From Panonychus citri (taxonomy: Eukaryota > Arthropoda > Arachnida > Trombidiformes > Tetranychidae): DNA of 64,000 bases. Positions 48,270-62,492 of this stretch are shown piece by piece. Numbering within the stretch: the stretch's first letter is position 1; every line of letters begins with the position of its first letter. The notes beneath the pieces are model-generated. The model was not told the origin of the DNA, searched no databases, and worked only from the letters and a program-made list of their open reading frames with translations. The translations under genes were made by a program, and so were the position numbers. The stretch is from NCBI RefSeq assembly GCF_014898815.1, contig NW_026515516.1, positions 310,001-374,000 on the forward strand, read 5' to 3'.

Positions 48270-51206
48270 TTTTTCCAATCATTGGAGTCTCGATGATTAT
48301 TATTGCCTTAATTGCTTTGGCAATTCATCTGATTAGTAAAAAGATTAAATTTGAAACTGATCTTGGTGATTTGTGGTGGCAAATCAAATGGGATGATTTA
48401 GTTTTCCCTGAGAAACAAATTGGTAAACGATCAACACTTTCTCTAGGAATCAGTGAATCCTCATTCCATAAATCAGCAGCTTCGATAGCGTCACCGATTT
48501 CTTTGAACAGTTCACTTGGTACGACATTGAAAAATATCTCTGGTGTTTTAGTTGCAATGCACAAGGTAAGTGTTGATTGATTTCTATCATGATCACCATT
48601 ATGATCATCATTATGATTGAATCAATAATCTGTGAACAATTAGTGAATAATTGATTGATCATAACTTTAGGGAACTCGAGTTGCGGTTAAAAATGTTGCG
48701 ATGAAAAAGTTTCATATGAATAGGAAACTTTTGATGGAACTGAAATTGGTAAGGAAAGTTTGATTTATTCATTGGTTATTCTGTTAATTGTTTGATTGTT
48801 TAATTGTTCACTAAAAAGATGAGAGAAACACTTCATGAAAATATTAATCGATTTGTTGGACTTTGTATCGAGGAACCAAATCATTCCATAATAGCAGAAC
48901 TTTGTATTCGAGGTAGTCTACGGGATCTCCTCGAAAATGAGTCCATGCAATTAGATTGGGTCTTCAAGTATGCGATGATTACTGATATCGCCGAGGGAAT
49001 GATCTATCTTCATGGGTCACCGATACAGTTTCATGGTAATTTAAATTCATCTAATTGTCTGATCAATGAAAGATTCACAGTTAAGATAACTGATTATGGA
49101 ATTCGTGAGTTTAGAAAACAAATTGATCGAATGGAAGATTTTAACCCGAGGAAATTTTTCTGGAAAGCACCAGAGCACCTTCGAGATCGTGATCCATTCA
49201 ATTCAGGATCTCGAAAGGGAGATGTCTATTCTTATGGAATAATTTTACAAGAGATCATCACACGATCGGGTCCATTTGAATCGATGGAAAGATTAGGCCG
49301 AAAAAGAGCCCACATGGAACCGGACGAAATTCTCGATAGAATTAGAATGGGAATGGTTCCACCTTTTCGACCTGAAGTTTCCAGTGACGAGGCTCCCAAA
49401 GAGCTAATTACTCTTATGCATCAAGCTTGGCATGAGAATCCCGATTGTCGACCTGAATTTACGACAATTAAACCCTGGCTACGTCGAATTACAAAAGGAA
49501 TTTCATCGAAAAATTTAGTTGACAATCTACTCAATCGAATGGAACAATATACCAATAATCTTGAGCGAATGGTGGAAGAGAAAACGGAATCACTTTTAGA
49601 AGAGAAGAAAAAAACGGAAGAAATTTTGTACCAATTATTACCGAAATTCGTAGCCGAAGAGCTTAAAAAAGGAGGTCAAGTTCACCCGGAAGCTTTTGAC
49701 TCGGTGTCCATTTTTTTCTCGGACATAGTAGGTTTCACCTCAATCTCTGCTGAAAGTTCACCTTTACAAGTTGTCGATCTACTCAATTATCTTTACACCA
49801 CATTCGATTGTGTCATTGAAAAGTACGATTGCTACAAGGTCGAAACCATTGGTGACGCTTATATGGTCGCATCTGGACTACCAGTTAGAAACGGTAAGTG
49901 GCCTGATAACTGTGTTCTTCTTGATGAATATTATTTTTTCCATGATTACAGGAGATGAACATGTTCGTGAAATTTGTCGAATGTCATTAGAACTTCGAAA
50001 CAACATGAGAAACTGTGTCGTCCCTCATAGTCCATCGATTACTTTAGCCGTTCGAATCGGTGTCCATTCAGGTCCAGTTGCCGCTGGAGTTGTTGGTCTA
50101 AAGATGCCCAAATATTGTCTCTTTGGCGACACCGTTAACACCGCATCAAGAATGGAGTCTAATGGTGAACCACATAAGATTCACATCTCGAAACAAACTC
50201 GAGATATTATCGAACAACATTACAGGGAATTTATCATCGTTCCCAGAGGCGAAATCGAGATCAAAGTAAGAACTCATTTCCTCAATGTTTTCATTGTTTT
50301 CGATTCTTGAAACTTCGACCATTTATCACTCGAAATTTTAATCATCTTCATTTTCCAAACAATTTAAAAACCATTCTCACAGAATCAGCACAACAATCAA
50401 TTCTCATTCATATTTTTTTTTTCAATTGATTGTTGTTCAATCAGCAATCAAGTGATTCTTCATCATTCAATCAAAATCAAAGCTCAAATTAATTCATTGT
50501 CAAGGTTTCAGAAAGTTTTTGGTCAAGTCTTAAACTTTTATCTTCAATTTAAATTTAATTTTAAATATTATCCCAAACATTTGTCGTGATTAGTTAATTG
50601 TAACAATCATAACAACCTTATTAACAATCAAAATTTTTTTGATGAATTGACAAGAAAAATATTAAATCAAACCCACTCTTGTAAATTGTTGTGATTACAA
50701 TTTAATTTGATTAACATACTTTTTTTTATCAACTACAGAATATAAAATAGAATTGAATTAAATTTAATCATAAACAATTTAACAAGTGGTTTAATATAAA
50801 AAAAATCAATGAGAGACCTAAATTTGGTCATGATAATCAGAAAAGCAACAATTATGATTTAAAAAAAGATTCACTGATTAATGTATTATTTAAAATGACA
50901 ATTTAATAACAATCATTGTGTCTCTTTGTAATTAAATCAACAGGTCAAGTTAATTAAGGAGTAACAATGATAAACAATTAACTTGCCCATTGAATGGATA
51001 AAGGATCTCCAAGCATTTGATTTGAATGATTAACAAACAATTTCCGTCGGATGTTAATTGTTATTCCTAATTGTGATCAACTGAGATGATTAATTGAACT
51101 TTTTTTGCTATTTCTTTGTATTTTTTTTCAGGGCAAAGGAATCATGAAAACCTATTGGTTAGAGGGCGAGGCCATTGATCCAAATCCAAAGATTACAAAA
51201 AGATGA
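48270..51206 (+). CDS. Receptor-type guanylate cyclase, extracellular part not seen (604 aa visible)
   Basis: Membrane guanylate cyclase making cGMP. Visible exons: 48270-48565, 48671-48748, 48819-49893, 49952-50265 and 51132-51206. From the first ATG (48293) this gives 604 residues. Order: a membrane segment ([15 protein letters not shown]), the kinase homology domain ([21 protein letters not shown]), the coiled-coil dimerisation segment ([28 protein letters not shown] region), then the class III cyclase domain with both metal aspartates ([18 protein letters not shown]), guanine-specifying Glu in KVETIGD and Cys in [14 protein letters not shown]. The kinase domain is degenerate, as usual. 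No ligand-binding ectodomain is found upstream, where the SMYD gene lies on the other strand. The acceptor at 48268-48269 implies at least one more 5' exon. Confidence 0.88.
50266..51131 (+). other. Last intron of the guanylate cyclase gene
   Basis: An 866-base, AT-rich, phase 0 intron with donor AAA|GTAAGA and acceptor TTTTTTCAG. It is far longer than the other introns of this gene (58-105 bases). Nothing else is recognised in it. Confidence 0.75.
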
Positions 51207-52728
51207 TCAATCTTACAATTGATTTCTAATCAATTAATACAAAAGAGTAACAATAAACGAGGAAAAAGTGATTAGCTTTAAGTTTTAATCATGATAATTT
51301 AAAGAGTGACGAAAACTGATCACAAAAGTTTTAATCAAATCGCGAAATAAAAAAACTTATCATTTATCATAATGAAATTATGATTTATATTTAAATGATA
51401 ATCAGTTGACTACATGTGCAATAGTTAAGTAGCAATCAGAATCATGTTAATCATCATGATTACCTACAATTGCTGATGTAATTTGAATGATGATAATGAT
51501 TATAAGGGAGAGAGAGAGAGAGAGCATGATAATAGGTTCTTCATGAATTCTAAAATGAAATGGACGAAAAAACAGAATTTAATGAAAGTAGAGAATGGAC
51601 AATGATGACCATCATCTTCATCTTCATCCTTATCATCATCTTAATCTTCATCAAGTTACCTTTAAACACCATAATTGGGTTCGTATGATGATAAAGGTAA
51701 GATGAAGAGAGGAAAAGTTTTAAAAGATTACTATTAATGGAAAACAAGAATGAAACTGAATCACTCAGATGATGAAAGAGAGAGAGAGAGAGAGAGAGAC
51801 AAATGTCATTGGCTTTGTGGATTCAGTTGACCGTGGTTGCCCTAAGGGCAAACAGTCAATGATAACTTCAAACAATTTGTACTCGTTTACAATTAAATGA
51901 TTGTCCTGTTAACATTATCATCATTATCTTCATTACAATTAGTAGCATCTTCCTCATCCATGCGACTTAATCATTAAATACTATTAATAGTGTTGCACTA
52001 ATTTCATACAAAAAAAAACCATTTAAATTGTTCATTTTAATTGTTACGAATTGAGTTAATTGTTGTAACTCCCACACAAACTTTTTAGATTGATAAAGCA
52101 CAACTATTATATCAATATTCCTATGACAGTTTAATTGTTGTTCTTAAATTAAACTTTAATTTACTTTTCATTTTTTTTCTGATTTAATTTGTTGATTGAT
52201 TTTTTTTTGGTTGATAATGTAATTAATATAATAAAAGTGAATACTCATCATTAAAGTATTGGTACAAAAGTTTAGGGAAACGTTAATACAATTATTTTGG
52301 TTTCGTTGGGTTGATTGTAGTAACAAAAATGACCTTAAATAATAGTAATAATTAAATATATATAATTGTGTATAAAAGTTTTACAGTTTGATTGCACATT
52401 ATGATTAATGTTTTGTTGCATTTTAGATTGTGATTTGATTATATTGAGAATCATTCACAATTGTGAACATGATTTATAAATTTAACACTTTTAATCACGT
52501 GTTTAAAATTATCATGATGATTTACAATTAATATTAATGATTAGTGGATTAAGAAGATTCAACAGACATTTAATCACTTGGAAATGTGATAATAATCAAA
52601 GTTTTCAACATCATATTAACAATGAGAAAATATCATGTTATTAATATTTTGTTTGGATGGATAATTATGATTGAAGAAAAAAAGTTATGATGATGATAAT
52701 GATGATGGCGATATTTGATGATTTACAA
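51207..52728. other. Convergent intergenic region, no gene seen
   Basis: Lies between the 3' ends of the guanylate cyclase (plus) and the SEA-type membrane protein (minus). It contains GA tracts near 51511-51524 and 51777-51799. No coding signal is visible. Confidence 0.55.
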
Positions 52729-54876
52729 TTAAGCGTCACTTGTTGATTCTTTGTGTTGATTTGGAATAGATTGTGATTGACTTTGCACATTAGTCGTACC
52801 GGTAATAGGATTAAATTTTTTAAGTTCACTTCGAATCGCTTGAATGATATTCTGGGTTTGCTCGGAAATATGAACTTGAATTAATTGAGGAACCGAGCAA
52901 TCAACCTCATCAACACCGGATCTCATTAATGGATTCTCATAATCACCGATCATCTCTTCCTTGGTGGTAACATAGGTTATCCTGGAACCTGCATGTTGCT
53001 TTTGTTGATTAGAATGATGAGGATGAGTAACATCGTGAGAAGAACTGTTTGAGGAAATTTCAGCAATCTCATCTAATTCTCCGATTGGAATAACCTTTTC
53101 TTTATTTAATTCAAGGCGAGATTGTGATCCATGATTCGCAAAACTAGAGTAAGAACGACGAGGCCGATATTCAGCTGTTCGCAGTTTAAGTGAGCTTGTC
53201 GGTGAATCGAAAGATAAATATTCAAACTCATGGTTTGAATCAATGGTTCCAGAAGTAGCTGAACATCCCCCGGAAATGTTCAGACCAACAGCACTTCCTC
53301 CATGGCTTCCAAGAAATGATCTTTTCGATCCTGGACCAGAAACTTTTCGCCAATTAACTAAACTCTCTTTGGTGGTAAGTTTACTAACGGGTTTCGCTAT
53401 TGAGCCTCTCATCTTTAACCGAGTATTACCTAATTCAGGTGGACGCAGGACACCCGATGACGAACTTGGAGATGAGCTTCGCAAACGTCTATTTTTACGC
53501 CAAACAATCAGAGTAAGAAGTGTACAGAAAATGAATAGAATGATGGACAGAAAAATCATCAAAAGAGGAAGCCATTCAAGATCTTCCAATACTGAAGCCA
53601 AGCCACTTTTCCTCTCCGACGTATTTACATAAGCTAAACAGGTAAAGAATAAGAGACAGAGATAAAGAGTGAGAAATAGATAATCATCGTTAGTAATATT
53701 TTACAATTGTAATGACAATATAATAATATTATAAACAGAAAACAAAGATAATGAATGAGAAAAGGATGAAAGTGAAAAGAAAGATGAGAAAATGGATGAT
53801 AAAGTTGCATGTTGACAATAAACAAAGTAATAGGAAAATGATAATGCAAGTTAATGGTTCGGAGGATTCATGTTATGATACATGTACTACCATGAAGGTG
53901 AGTCTCGTTTCCAATGAGATTGAGTAAGAACTGAAAAAATAAAGGGTGAGCTAAATTTTGTTCACTATTATTATAATCATCATCAAGCATTATCATTTTA
54001 TCATTTGTATTATTGAATCGGTATTGTGATTACTATCAACGATTCTAGAACAACTTAACCATGGACCAAGCCCATTTTTTTTATATCTACATAGGAAATG
54101 CTTTGAAAACTTTTTATCCATAACACGAAATTGTCAAAATATATGTCATTCAATTGGAAAGAAGAGAAAAAAGTTCTGTCACTGACCGGAGAGGAACAAC
54201 AATTGAATCAAATTAAAGTGAATAAGGTTAATCAAGATTAACTTTTAATCATAAATTAGATGATTGTTGTTGTTTGTATGAGGTTTGATTGTTATTATGA
54301 TATAATATTGATGTGAACTATTTAGACTGACCATCTCAACGAGTAACTCTTGAAAGTGAAATTAATGATTAAGACAATTAATGGTGACAATAAAGACTTA
54401 CAATTAACAGGTAAAAATGAAAATTCATGTTGAGGTTCATCAGATTTTTTTTTCTTCATCATCATCATCGTGTTAATATCAAGGTTATCGTTGGTTAATG
54501 ATAATAATAATGATAATGATTAACATAACAATCTAATTGATAGGCATGAGAAAGTGTACACAGAAAATTATATCTTCTTCTGAGATTATTTGATTATAAT
54601 CAACATCATTTGAATTTCACTTTCACAATCATGGATAATTAATATAATCAACATTTTCTTTTGTTGATTTTTTCTTTCTCGTCCGAAAATTCAATTAAGT
54701 TAATCATGTTTATCATGCAGTTATCTTGATAATCATTTGTCAATCTTACACAAGTAATTATCAACACTAAGTGTTAACAAGTTATCACAATTAATCAATC
54801 AACAATTTTGATGAGTAAATTGTTGCAAAACAATTCAAATAGAATCAACAGAAATGATTAATTGATTGAATTTGAA

Positions 54877-54909
<33 letters not shown>

Positions 54910-57900
54910 ATTATTCTGATTTAGTTCAAGGTTATGTTTAAATACAACAAACATTAATAATAGATAACTTAATTCAGAAACAATTAACTAACAAACTTGA
55001 TATTAACAATAGAGGAATACAATTTATACAGTTATTTGCGAAAGCAAAAAACAATTAAGAAACAAATTGTAAACAATTAAATCTTATGGTCAATGCTAAA
55101 TGATTGGTAAATATATTCAATTCTATGAATGAATTATTATCTAATTGTTTAGTTAATATGTTCATGTTCAAATCATTTCTTTATGTTAATTGTTGATTAC
55201 TGAAAAAAGACTATTAAATATTAATAGTCTCAATTGTCATGACTTGATTTGTTGGAGGAAATCAAAGATGTAAACATGAGATGGTCAGTATAAAAATGAC
55301 CAAATTACTGTGTAGTAAATGTTGTTCATGTAACGTGTTGACCTCGATTAACGGTAATTTTTGGGAAAATGATGATCAAGATAAACATCAAGTGTACACC
55401 GTTCTCATCATTTTGATTCTTCAACATAATATTCTGGATTAACCAATTACCACAATTAAGAGTAATTAAAACTAAACTTTATAATGGTCTAAGGTTACAG
55501 ATGCATGATTAGCAAAAAGATGATGATGATGATGCAAGAAAATAATATGAGAGAGAAAGAAAACAAAAAGAAAGTGTAAAGGATGATAAAGATAAGAGGA
55601 TGATGTGAGCAGTTTTTTTTATCTTGATGACAGAATGAAAATATTATGAAAACTACACGGATCCGGAAGTTTAAACTATGTACTCATGATTATCACTATT
55701 AAAAACATATCTGTTTGTTAGAAAGGAAACTGGAAACTAATACTAATGTACCATTGAAATGAAAAACAATGAAAATAACGGTAAAAGTTAATAAGAACTT
55801 CCGGATTCTTGTGGACACCACATCACTAAAAAACGAAATGGAATCATCATCGAACGTGTCAGACATTTAATTGTATCATTTACCTTCGGCTTTAATCGTT
55901 CCATTATAACCCAAGATCGTGGACATTTCTTCAGGTGATATATGACTTAGTAGTGTTTGTAAATCTTGAGCAACAAGTTTATGATTGTCCTGTTCAATTT
56001 GATAGATTAAGTGGAAATCGTTGGTTGAATTGTTCCAGAATAGATTCCATAACTGAATTGGCCATTTAATTAATGAAATTAAGAAGGTGAAAGTTTTTCC
56101 ATGAGATTTGTGAATCCATATCATGGGAAGGAAAGGTGGATGACATCATAATCATATCATTATTTTACATCATCATGGAAAAATATTCCAAAGTAATCAG
56201 TTGGAAAAGTATATTAATGATGAAAAATTCATGGAATGAAAAAAAAGATAAGATATTAATATTGATAGTGTAATAACAATAAATGATAATGATGGGTAGA
56301 AAAGGTATATAATGATGATGATTAATACTAATCACGGAAAAAAATTCAAGACAATTTGTTAATTTCTTTTCTTTGGTGGGCTTGAGGACTAAATTTAAAT
56401 TAACAATCAAGAATGATCATAAATAGTATATGTTAATGATATCAAATGTTAGTAATTAGCTAATTGTTGACCTGAAGATGATTAAAAAAGGAATTAATAT
56501 TTTACTCGTTTTCTTTCATCATCTTTTTTTCTTATCATTATCATGATTGTTTAGGATGCAATTTATCATCATCTTGATTTTCATTGTGAAACTTTTCAAT
56601 AGAGACCAACAAAATGATGATGATGATGAAAAATTGCTAAATTATCAACATTAGATTGTTACCTTAACATGTACATCTTTCTTAATACCATCCGGACGAA
56701 TCCTTAATCCTTTGAGTTGATTACGATAAGCTAAATTAAATAAATCAGCTAAACGAGTTTCAAAAATGGTTGTTAGATTATCCAAACTTAATGGCGATTC
56801 GTCATCATATCGCTTTAAAACTGGAGAGTAAAAAATGAAAAGAGTAAAAAAAATTAGTTGTCAACAATTAGAATGATAATTTAAAGTGATTACAAAGTTG
56901 ATACAAAACAATTATGTTTGCACAATCAGAATATCACAATAATTAAGATAATGATAATTAAGAGAAAGGGTTGATAGGATGTTGATGATTTAATCACAAT
57001 AAACTTTTCCAAGTAGACAAGGGAAAGAAGGGAAAAGTTCAGACTCATCAAATAAGAAGACTGAATGAGAAAAAAAATTTAATAAAATTTTCCACAATTA
57101 AACAGTTGATTTTTTTTTCTTCATTAAAGCAATTAGAAAATGATACAATCAACAATCAACAGAATCTAATCAAGTACCATCCGTTTTAACTTCATGCTTA
57201 GATAATCAATCGTCACTAAATGGTTGTAATTAAATTGTAAACAAATAATCAAATAAATCAACTTTATAGCGAACATAATTTTCAACAGATTATAAAGGAT
57301 TGTAAATATAATTCATTGATTAACATTTAATTATAAGTTTCATGATGATTATTGGGGGAAAATCAGAGGACAAAAAACTGATCATAATTAAAAGATGATC
57401 AATTTTCTGATCTGATTCAATAATGAGATTGAAACATTGTTATCATGTTGATATTAATTTATTGCTCTATCGTAATGATTATCAGTCAATTTGGGCTTGA
57501 CCAAAGTTCACAATTAACTTTAATCGTGACATTTCGTGTGATCGTAATCAGTTATGATTATAACGTTTTTTTTTAATATTTAATCAGATTATGATTTTCA
57601 CTCTCTCTCTCTCTCAGTTGATCTCTTTACCTTTACCTTTTGATCTCATCTCTCTCTCTCATTTCATGACTGAAACTCATTAGGATAATATCTGAATCAA
57701 AGGTACATCATTGTTAATTCATTCATTGACTTAATACACAACATAATCATCACCATTATCATTATCACCACCTTAAATCCAATTATCAGCATCACCACAA
57801 TAATAATGATCACTTTTATATATATTAACTATTAACTACATGTCATTATCACTCATCATCACCAAGATGAATGGTGAAGAATCAAAACCTCAAAATGATG

Positions 57901-60900
57901 ACGATAAGTAATAATATAATCTTTACCTTGATTGTTTCATTAAATAAATTTGGACAAAGTTAATGATCAATTGTAATCATTGGTCATCATAACAATCATC
58001 AAACCATGAAAAAAATCTTGACCGGATATGTTCAGACTACAATAGTATCAATATTATGAATTAAAACTCTTTCAGCTTCCTGGTTTATTGTCAACCTATC
58101 CCATCATCATCATCTTCTTCTTCTCCATCATTTCTCTTCATCTTTTTTATCACCACTCTCTCTCTCTCTCTCTTTATTAGTACCCACGATTGTCATCAAG
58201 GGTAAATCATTATCGTAATCATAGCTACTATTATTAGATTACAATTCTATCAGAAAATTCAAATTTTCATCCATGTGATAATTATCATCTTCCATGATAA
58301 CCTCCTGTTATCATGTTGAAAATGATGAATAGATGATGATGATCGAGGAAAAGGTGAGAAGAAAATAATGATTATTATCATGAAATAGAAAAAAGTTGCA
58401 AATTAAATTCTGACATAACCTCGGAATATTGAAGTTCATCAATTGTTACTAATGATAGAGACTTCAAAAAATATTGATATTGTGAAAAAAAACAAGGTGA
58501 TTTGATAATAACTTTGCTGATGAACCGTTGATTTGTTCATAATCAATTTAAAGACTTTTACATATTAACGGAAAGAGTTTTTTTATGATCAAGTTTTAGA
58601 GACCGAAAACATGGAAACATTGAAAACGCTACTAGTGATCTGGAAAATTGTGATACGAAGGCAATTACATGGAGAGAGAGAGAGGGTAAAGTGGAGGTGG
58701 TTGAAAAGCGGAGGGAGGGTAGAGCCATCTTCATCTTAAATGGTTCCTTAATTTGGTATAAACCGTGAAAGCGGAACCAAACTGGTAAACATTATTAATA
58801 CAATCATCATCATCACCACCATCATCTCCGTCATCTTAATCATCTTTACTTTTTTTCATCACTATTAGTCTAAGAGTTGCTGTTAAGTAGCATCAGCTGT
58901 AGTATTAATAGCAGCAGTGAGATGTACACACAAGGTAAAGTTTTCATTAACAGAAAATGTCACTGATCTGTGTTGGAGTAATAATCATAATCAAGGTAAT
59001 GTAATTATACTTAATTTTTTTAACAAAAAGGTAATCAGCAAGAATTATGATTTACCAGCAGTAAATCAGGTTTTCTGGTGGTGATGATCAATATTCATAG
59101 TACATAAGCTACTCTGCCTCTCTAGACCAGTGTTTAGCTTAATCCTTACTTCAAATTATTGACAATTAACCAATTAACCAATGTGTAACCCTTGAGGAGT
59201 TGTTTAGTTAACTTGATTGACAGTTTTGAAGATAAAGATGATTGATAAAAACAATAGTAAAATCTCAATGCACTGGATACAAATGATGCTCAGAGTTAAT
59301 TGAGGATAAAAAAAAGACAAATATTGTGATAATCAATTCAAAAAATGATTTGAAATTTATTCACAATTTGTGAATGGGAAAAATAAAGAAAAGAGTTTAA
59401 CAAATAAAATACAATTAACATTAAGATCTGAATGAATGATAAAAGTGATTTAAATTAGTTTGCATTGCTGTTGATTTGTAAACACCAACAATGAGAAACA
59501 ATCATTCAGTTGACAACATTTATCAAGGAAAAATAATAAAAATTAATAATCATGAATATTAATAGATTATTATAATTGGGTGAATGATCAATCAAACAAT
59601 TTAACTTTTTATTTTCTCCTTTGTTTAATAGATAAATGAGTTAAAAAGTTATCAAGCAAATTCTGGAAATCAAATAAACTTAACATCTAAACAATGAATG
59701 AGTGTGTTCATGATAATTGAAAATGATGAACGAAATGATAACAAAATGGCAAAGGAAATATGATTTATATGCAAAGTTGAATATTGAAAAAAAACAGAGA
59801 ATTAACAAAATAAGTTCATCTCACAAATTCAAGGTTAATATGATTTCCTGTTGAAATCATTTCCATTTCTGTGTTTCCTCATGAAATTTAACTTCAATTC
59901 AGTTGATTATTAGTTGGTTCAAATATTATTCAGTACAAATAATGAAAAGTTATCTAATAAAAGTCTATTTCCATTAATAGAAATAATAATAAATATAGTT
60001 TATTAAGATAGATTATGATGAAAGTAAAATAGGAAGAGAATCAGGAAGAAAAAGTTAAGGTAAATGAGATGATAAAATTGAAACAATGATTACAAAAGGT
60101 AAACATATACACAATTAATATCACATATATGGAAGTCAATGTGTATCGAGAAACGGTAATCAAATTGTTATTTGTAATTATTTGGCTAATCATTTTAATT
60201 GTAAATTAATTACACTTGGTGGCAAGGTTAAGGTGGATGCAAGGTTATCAATTTGAAGAGAAATTTCATCATCATTAAATTGATCATAAATTAGCGATTC
60301 GATTCTATGGGTTTACTTCGTGAAGATTAAAACAAAAACAAAATTAACTAACGATCGTACACACATCAAGTGAGAGAGTGAGTGTGAGTGAGAGACAAAA
60401 ACACTAGAAGGACACTTTGTCTACACCCAAGGGCATTGTTATGTGGTCATCGACGTGGAAACATTTGCCAAGGTACATTAATACGGGAAGGGGAGAGAGA
60501 GAAAATATTTAATTGCTCCCGATCTCTTTTTTTGGCTAATCGTCATCATCATCATCATCACCATCATCGTCAACATAACCATTTTCATCACATTTAAAAT
60601 TAAATCAACAATTCCTTAGTTGTATCATAATGTTAATGATGTTTATAATAATAGTAGACCAGTATTCTAATACATGTTGGTATTAAGGAGAGAGAGAGAG
60701 AGAGATGAGAAAAAAAAGTAGCACTTGATGAGTGCAAATGATTTAAGGTCTAAGCAGTTACCCAGGCAAAACCTACTCAAGTAGTCACAGTGATGGTGGT
60801 GATGGAGATGGAAAGATAAAAAATAAGGAGAAATGATGAAAATGAAGGTGATAACTAAGAAGCTGAATGCAAGATAAGTGTGTGAGATGAGAGGCGAAAC

Positions 60901-62407
60901 AAATTAGGGAAAAATCCCCTCTCACAGAATTTAACTCAATAATCTCCCCTGAAAATTTCTTTCGTTAACAATATGTTTAGGAATAGATTTGATTGTTGTT
61001 GTTGTCGTTGTTCATGGTGGTTTAACTTGATGATTGACTTAAATGTGGCAATGGATGATCATTATAAAAGAAGAAGAAAAATCAAGCAAAATGTAATAAT
61101 AACTCGTCAGTTTTTCATAACATTTTGTGGAAAATTTTTTTTTTAAAATTATCTTTTTTTTCTTCTCTCTCATTCAGGATACCATGGGAAATGAAATAAT
61201 CTTTTTCTAAATTGATATGTATTCTTACCTGAACGAACGAGAAAACCTGATTCTGGTGTTGGTTGAATGAACCGATTTTCTCTGGGATCACATTTTGTTG
61301 TATTTGATGTTGCTGCTTCTGGGATTCCATGGTGATTCTGAGAATCTCCCTCATGGTGATTATTGTTATCAGTTTCATTGTTATTGTTATAATAAATATT
61401 ATCGATTGGAGTGAAGGTAAAGTCTGTGGTTGGTGAATCTGTTGTCGGATCACTTGGTATAAAACTGATTGTACCAGAAAGTGCAGGGAAAAATGAGGAA
61501 GATGTTGGGCTCATATTATGGCTTAATGAAGTTTCATTAATTATCTCACTAGAATCTTTTATCGGATTGGCTAAAGATGATGAAAAGTCAATTAAAGTTG
61601 TCGGTTTTTCAATTTTGTCAAAAGTTACATTGTCATAATTAATGGTGGTGATGGTTGTAATATAACCATTAGATAATCTGTTTGGTGTTTTTACTACTGT
61701 TGGCCTCACACGGTAAATTAATGAAGATCTGGAAGGTTGATGACCATTAGGATGCTGTTGATTAGCCGGTATATCGGGAGTAACCGTGTGACTAGCATGC
61801 AAAGTATCACTGTGATTAACAATGGATGAGAATGATGATATTAAGGATGGAGCAACAAAGTTTACAACGGGAGATGAATTAACTGGACTAGATGATGATG
61901 ATGATGATGATGGATAAATTGAAGAAACTAACTGAATATCATCAGTAATAAATTCAATAATTGGTGTTGACTGTACACTTGAGCTTAATGATGGTGTAGG
62001 TTCCACCATAATCTTTGATGATAATAATTCATCAGCACTTGGTAAATGTGAAAGTATATTTTTACTATGTATAGATGATGATAACTGGTCTAATGATGGC
62101 AGTGAGCTTGTTGGAATAATGAAACGGCTTATATGAGGTGCTGGCCAACGGATTCTTATGTCCCCTGTTTCTGGCCCATCTTCACCTATGAAACGGCTTA
62201 TATGAGGTGTCGCCTCGACTTGTGGTGAAGTTTTGGTTGGATTAATGGATTTTGATGATTTTGGCGTTTTAATTGAGTCAGTTGTTGACGAAATTGATGA
62301 AACCAAAAGTGTGAACTCTTTTGATGAAGATGGCCCATCATAAGGGTCAAAGTTAATTGGTGCTGGCCAACGGCTTCTTGTGTCCCCTGTCTCTGGCCCA
62401 TTTTCAC
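52729..62407 (-). CDS. Single-pass membrane protein with Ser/Thr-rich ectodomain and SEA-like domain, 5' incomplete
   Basis: Cell-surface protein of unknown function. Visible exons 62407-61229, 56820-56663, 56052-55884 and 53633-52729 join with matching phases (1, 0, 1) and encode about 800 residues. The first is a mucin-like Ser/Thr/Pro-rich stretch with a repeated motif GPETGD-R-RWPAP and PHISRF. Next comes a SEA-like region (LDNLTTIFETRLADLFNLAY, then LWNLFWNNSTNDFHLIYQIE and HISPEEMSTIL). A membrane helix follows (LPLLMIFLSIILFIFCTLLTLIVW), then RKNRR and about 250 cytoplasmic residues rich in Ser. KIAA1549/UPF0606-type proteins have a comparable layout, but I cannot confirm the relation. 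More 5' exons are expected beyond 62407, past the transposon. Introns are up to 4.4 kb. Confidence 0.7.
53636..55883 (-). other. Long intron of the SEA-type gene
   Basis: About 2.2 kb, between the exon carrying the end of the SEA-like region and the membrane-segment exon; the phase 1 borders are AAG|GTAAAT and GTTTAG. It holds a long CT tract at 54879-54907. No internal gene is visible. Confidence 0.7.
54879..54907. repeat. (CT)n microsatellite
   Basis: An uninterrupted CT dinucleotide run of 29 bases inside an intron. Shorter GA/CT runs recur through the window, for example at 38909-38926, 51777-51799 and 60688-60704. They are background simple sequence in this genome. Confidence 0.95.
56053..56662 (-). 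other. Intron within the SEA-like region
   Basis: A 610-base phase 0 intron between the two exons coding the SEA-like domain. It is AT-rich. ORFs in it extend from the exon or are chance; no separate gene is supported. Confidence 0.65.
56821..61228 (-). other. 4.4-kb intron of the SEA-type gene
   Basis: Longest intron visible in the window, phase 1, with donor CAG|GTAAGA at 61229/61228 and acceptor CTCTCCAG at 56821-56822. It contains several GA/CT and ATC/GAT tracts (for example 58105-58175 and 60543-60570). I see no conserved coding frame or mobile element in it. Confidence 0.65.
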
Positions 62408-62492
62408 CTTGAAATGACCATCAGGATAAAAGAAACAAAAAACAAAGACAAAAACAAATAATGTTATCGTTACAGTTGATAAAAAATGATTA
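62408..62492. other. Gap between the SEA-type exon acceptor and the transposon end
   Basis: A short A-rich stretch directly upstream of the acceptor at 62408-62409 (TTTCAAG). The transposon has thus inserted less than 100 bases from a splice acceptor, which may affect splicing of the host gene. Confidence 0.5.

Noticed and set aside
52264..52277. ACAAAAGTTTAGGG, resembling the MITE terminal core at 4521
   Set aside because: Only about 13 bases match, with no paired inverted copy nearby; chance in AT-rich DNA cannot be excluded.
55661..55806. Inverted repeat ATCCGGAAGTT / AACTTCCGGAT separated by about 125 bases
   Set aside because: Arms are only 11 bases with no TA or other duplication at the borders; could be two binding-site-like words or chance.
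60388..60597. 69-codon plus-strand ORF in the large intron
   Set aside because: It ends in a poly-His run from an ATC/CAT microsatellite and shows no domain, splice structure or homologue that I recognise.
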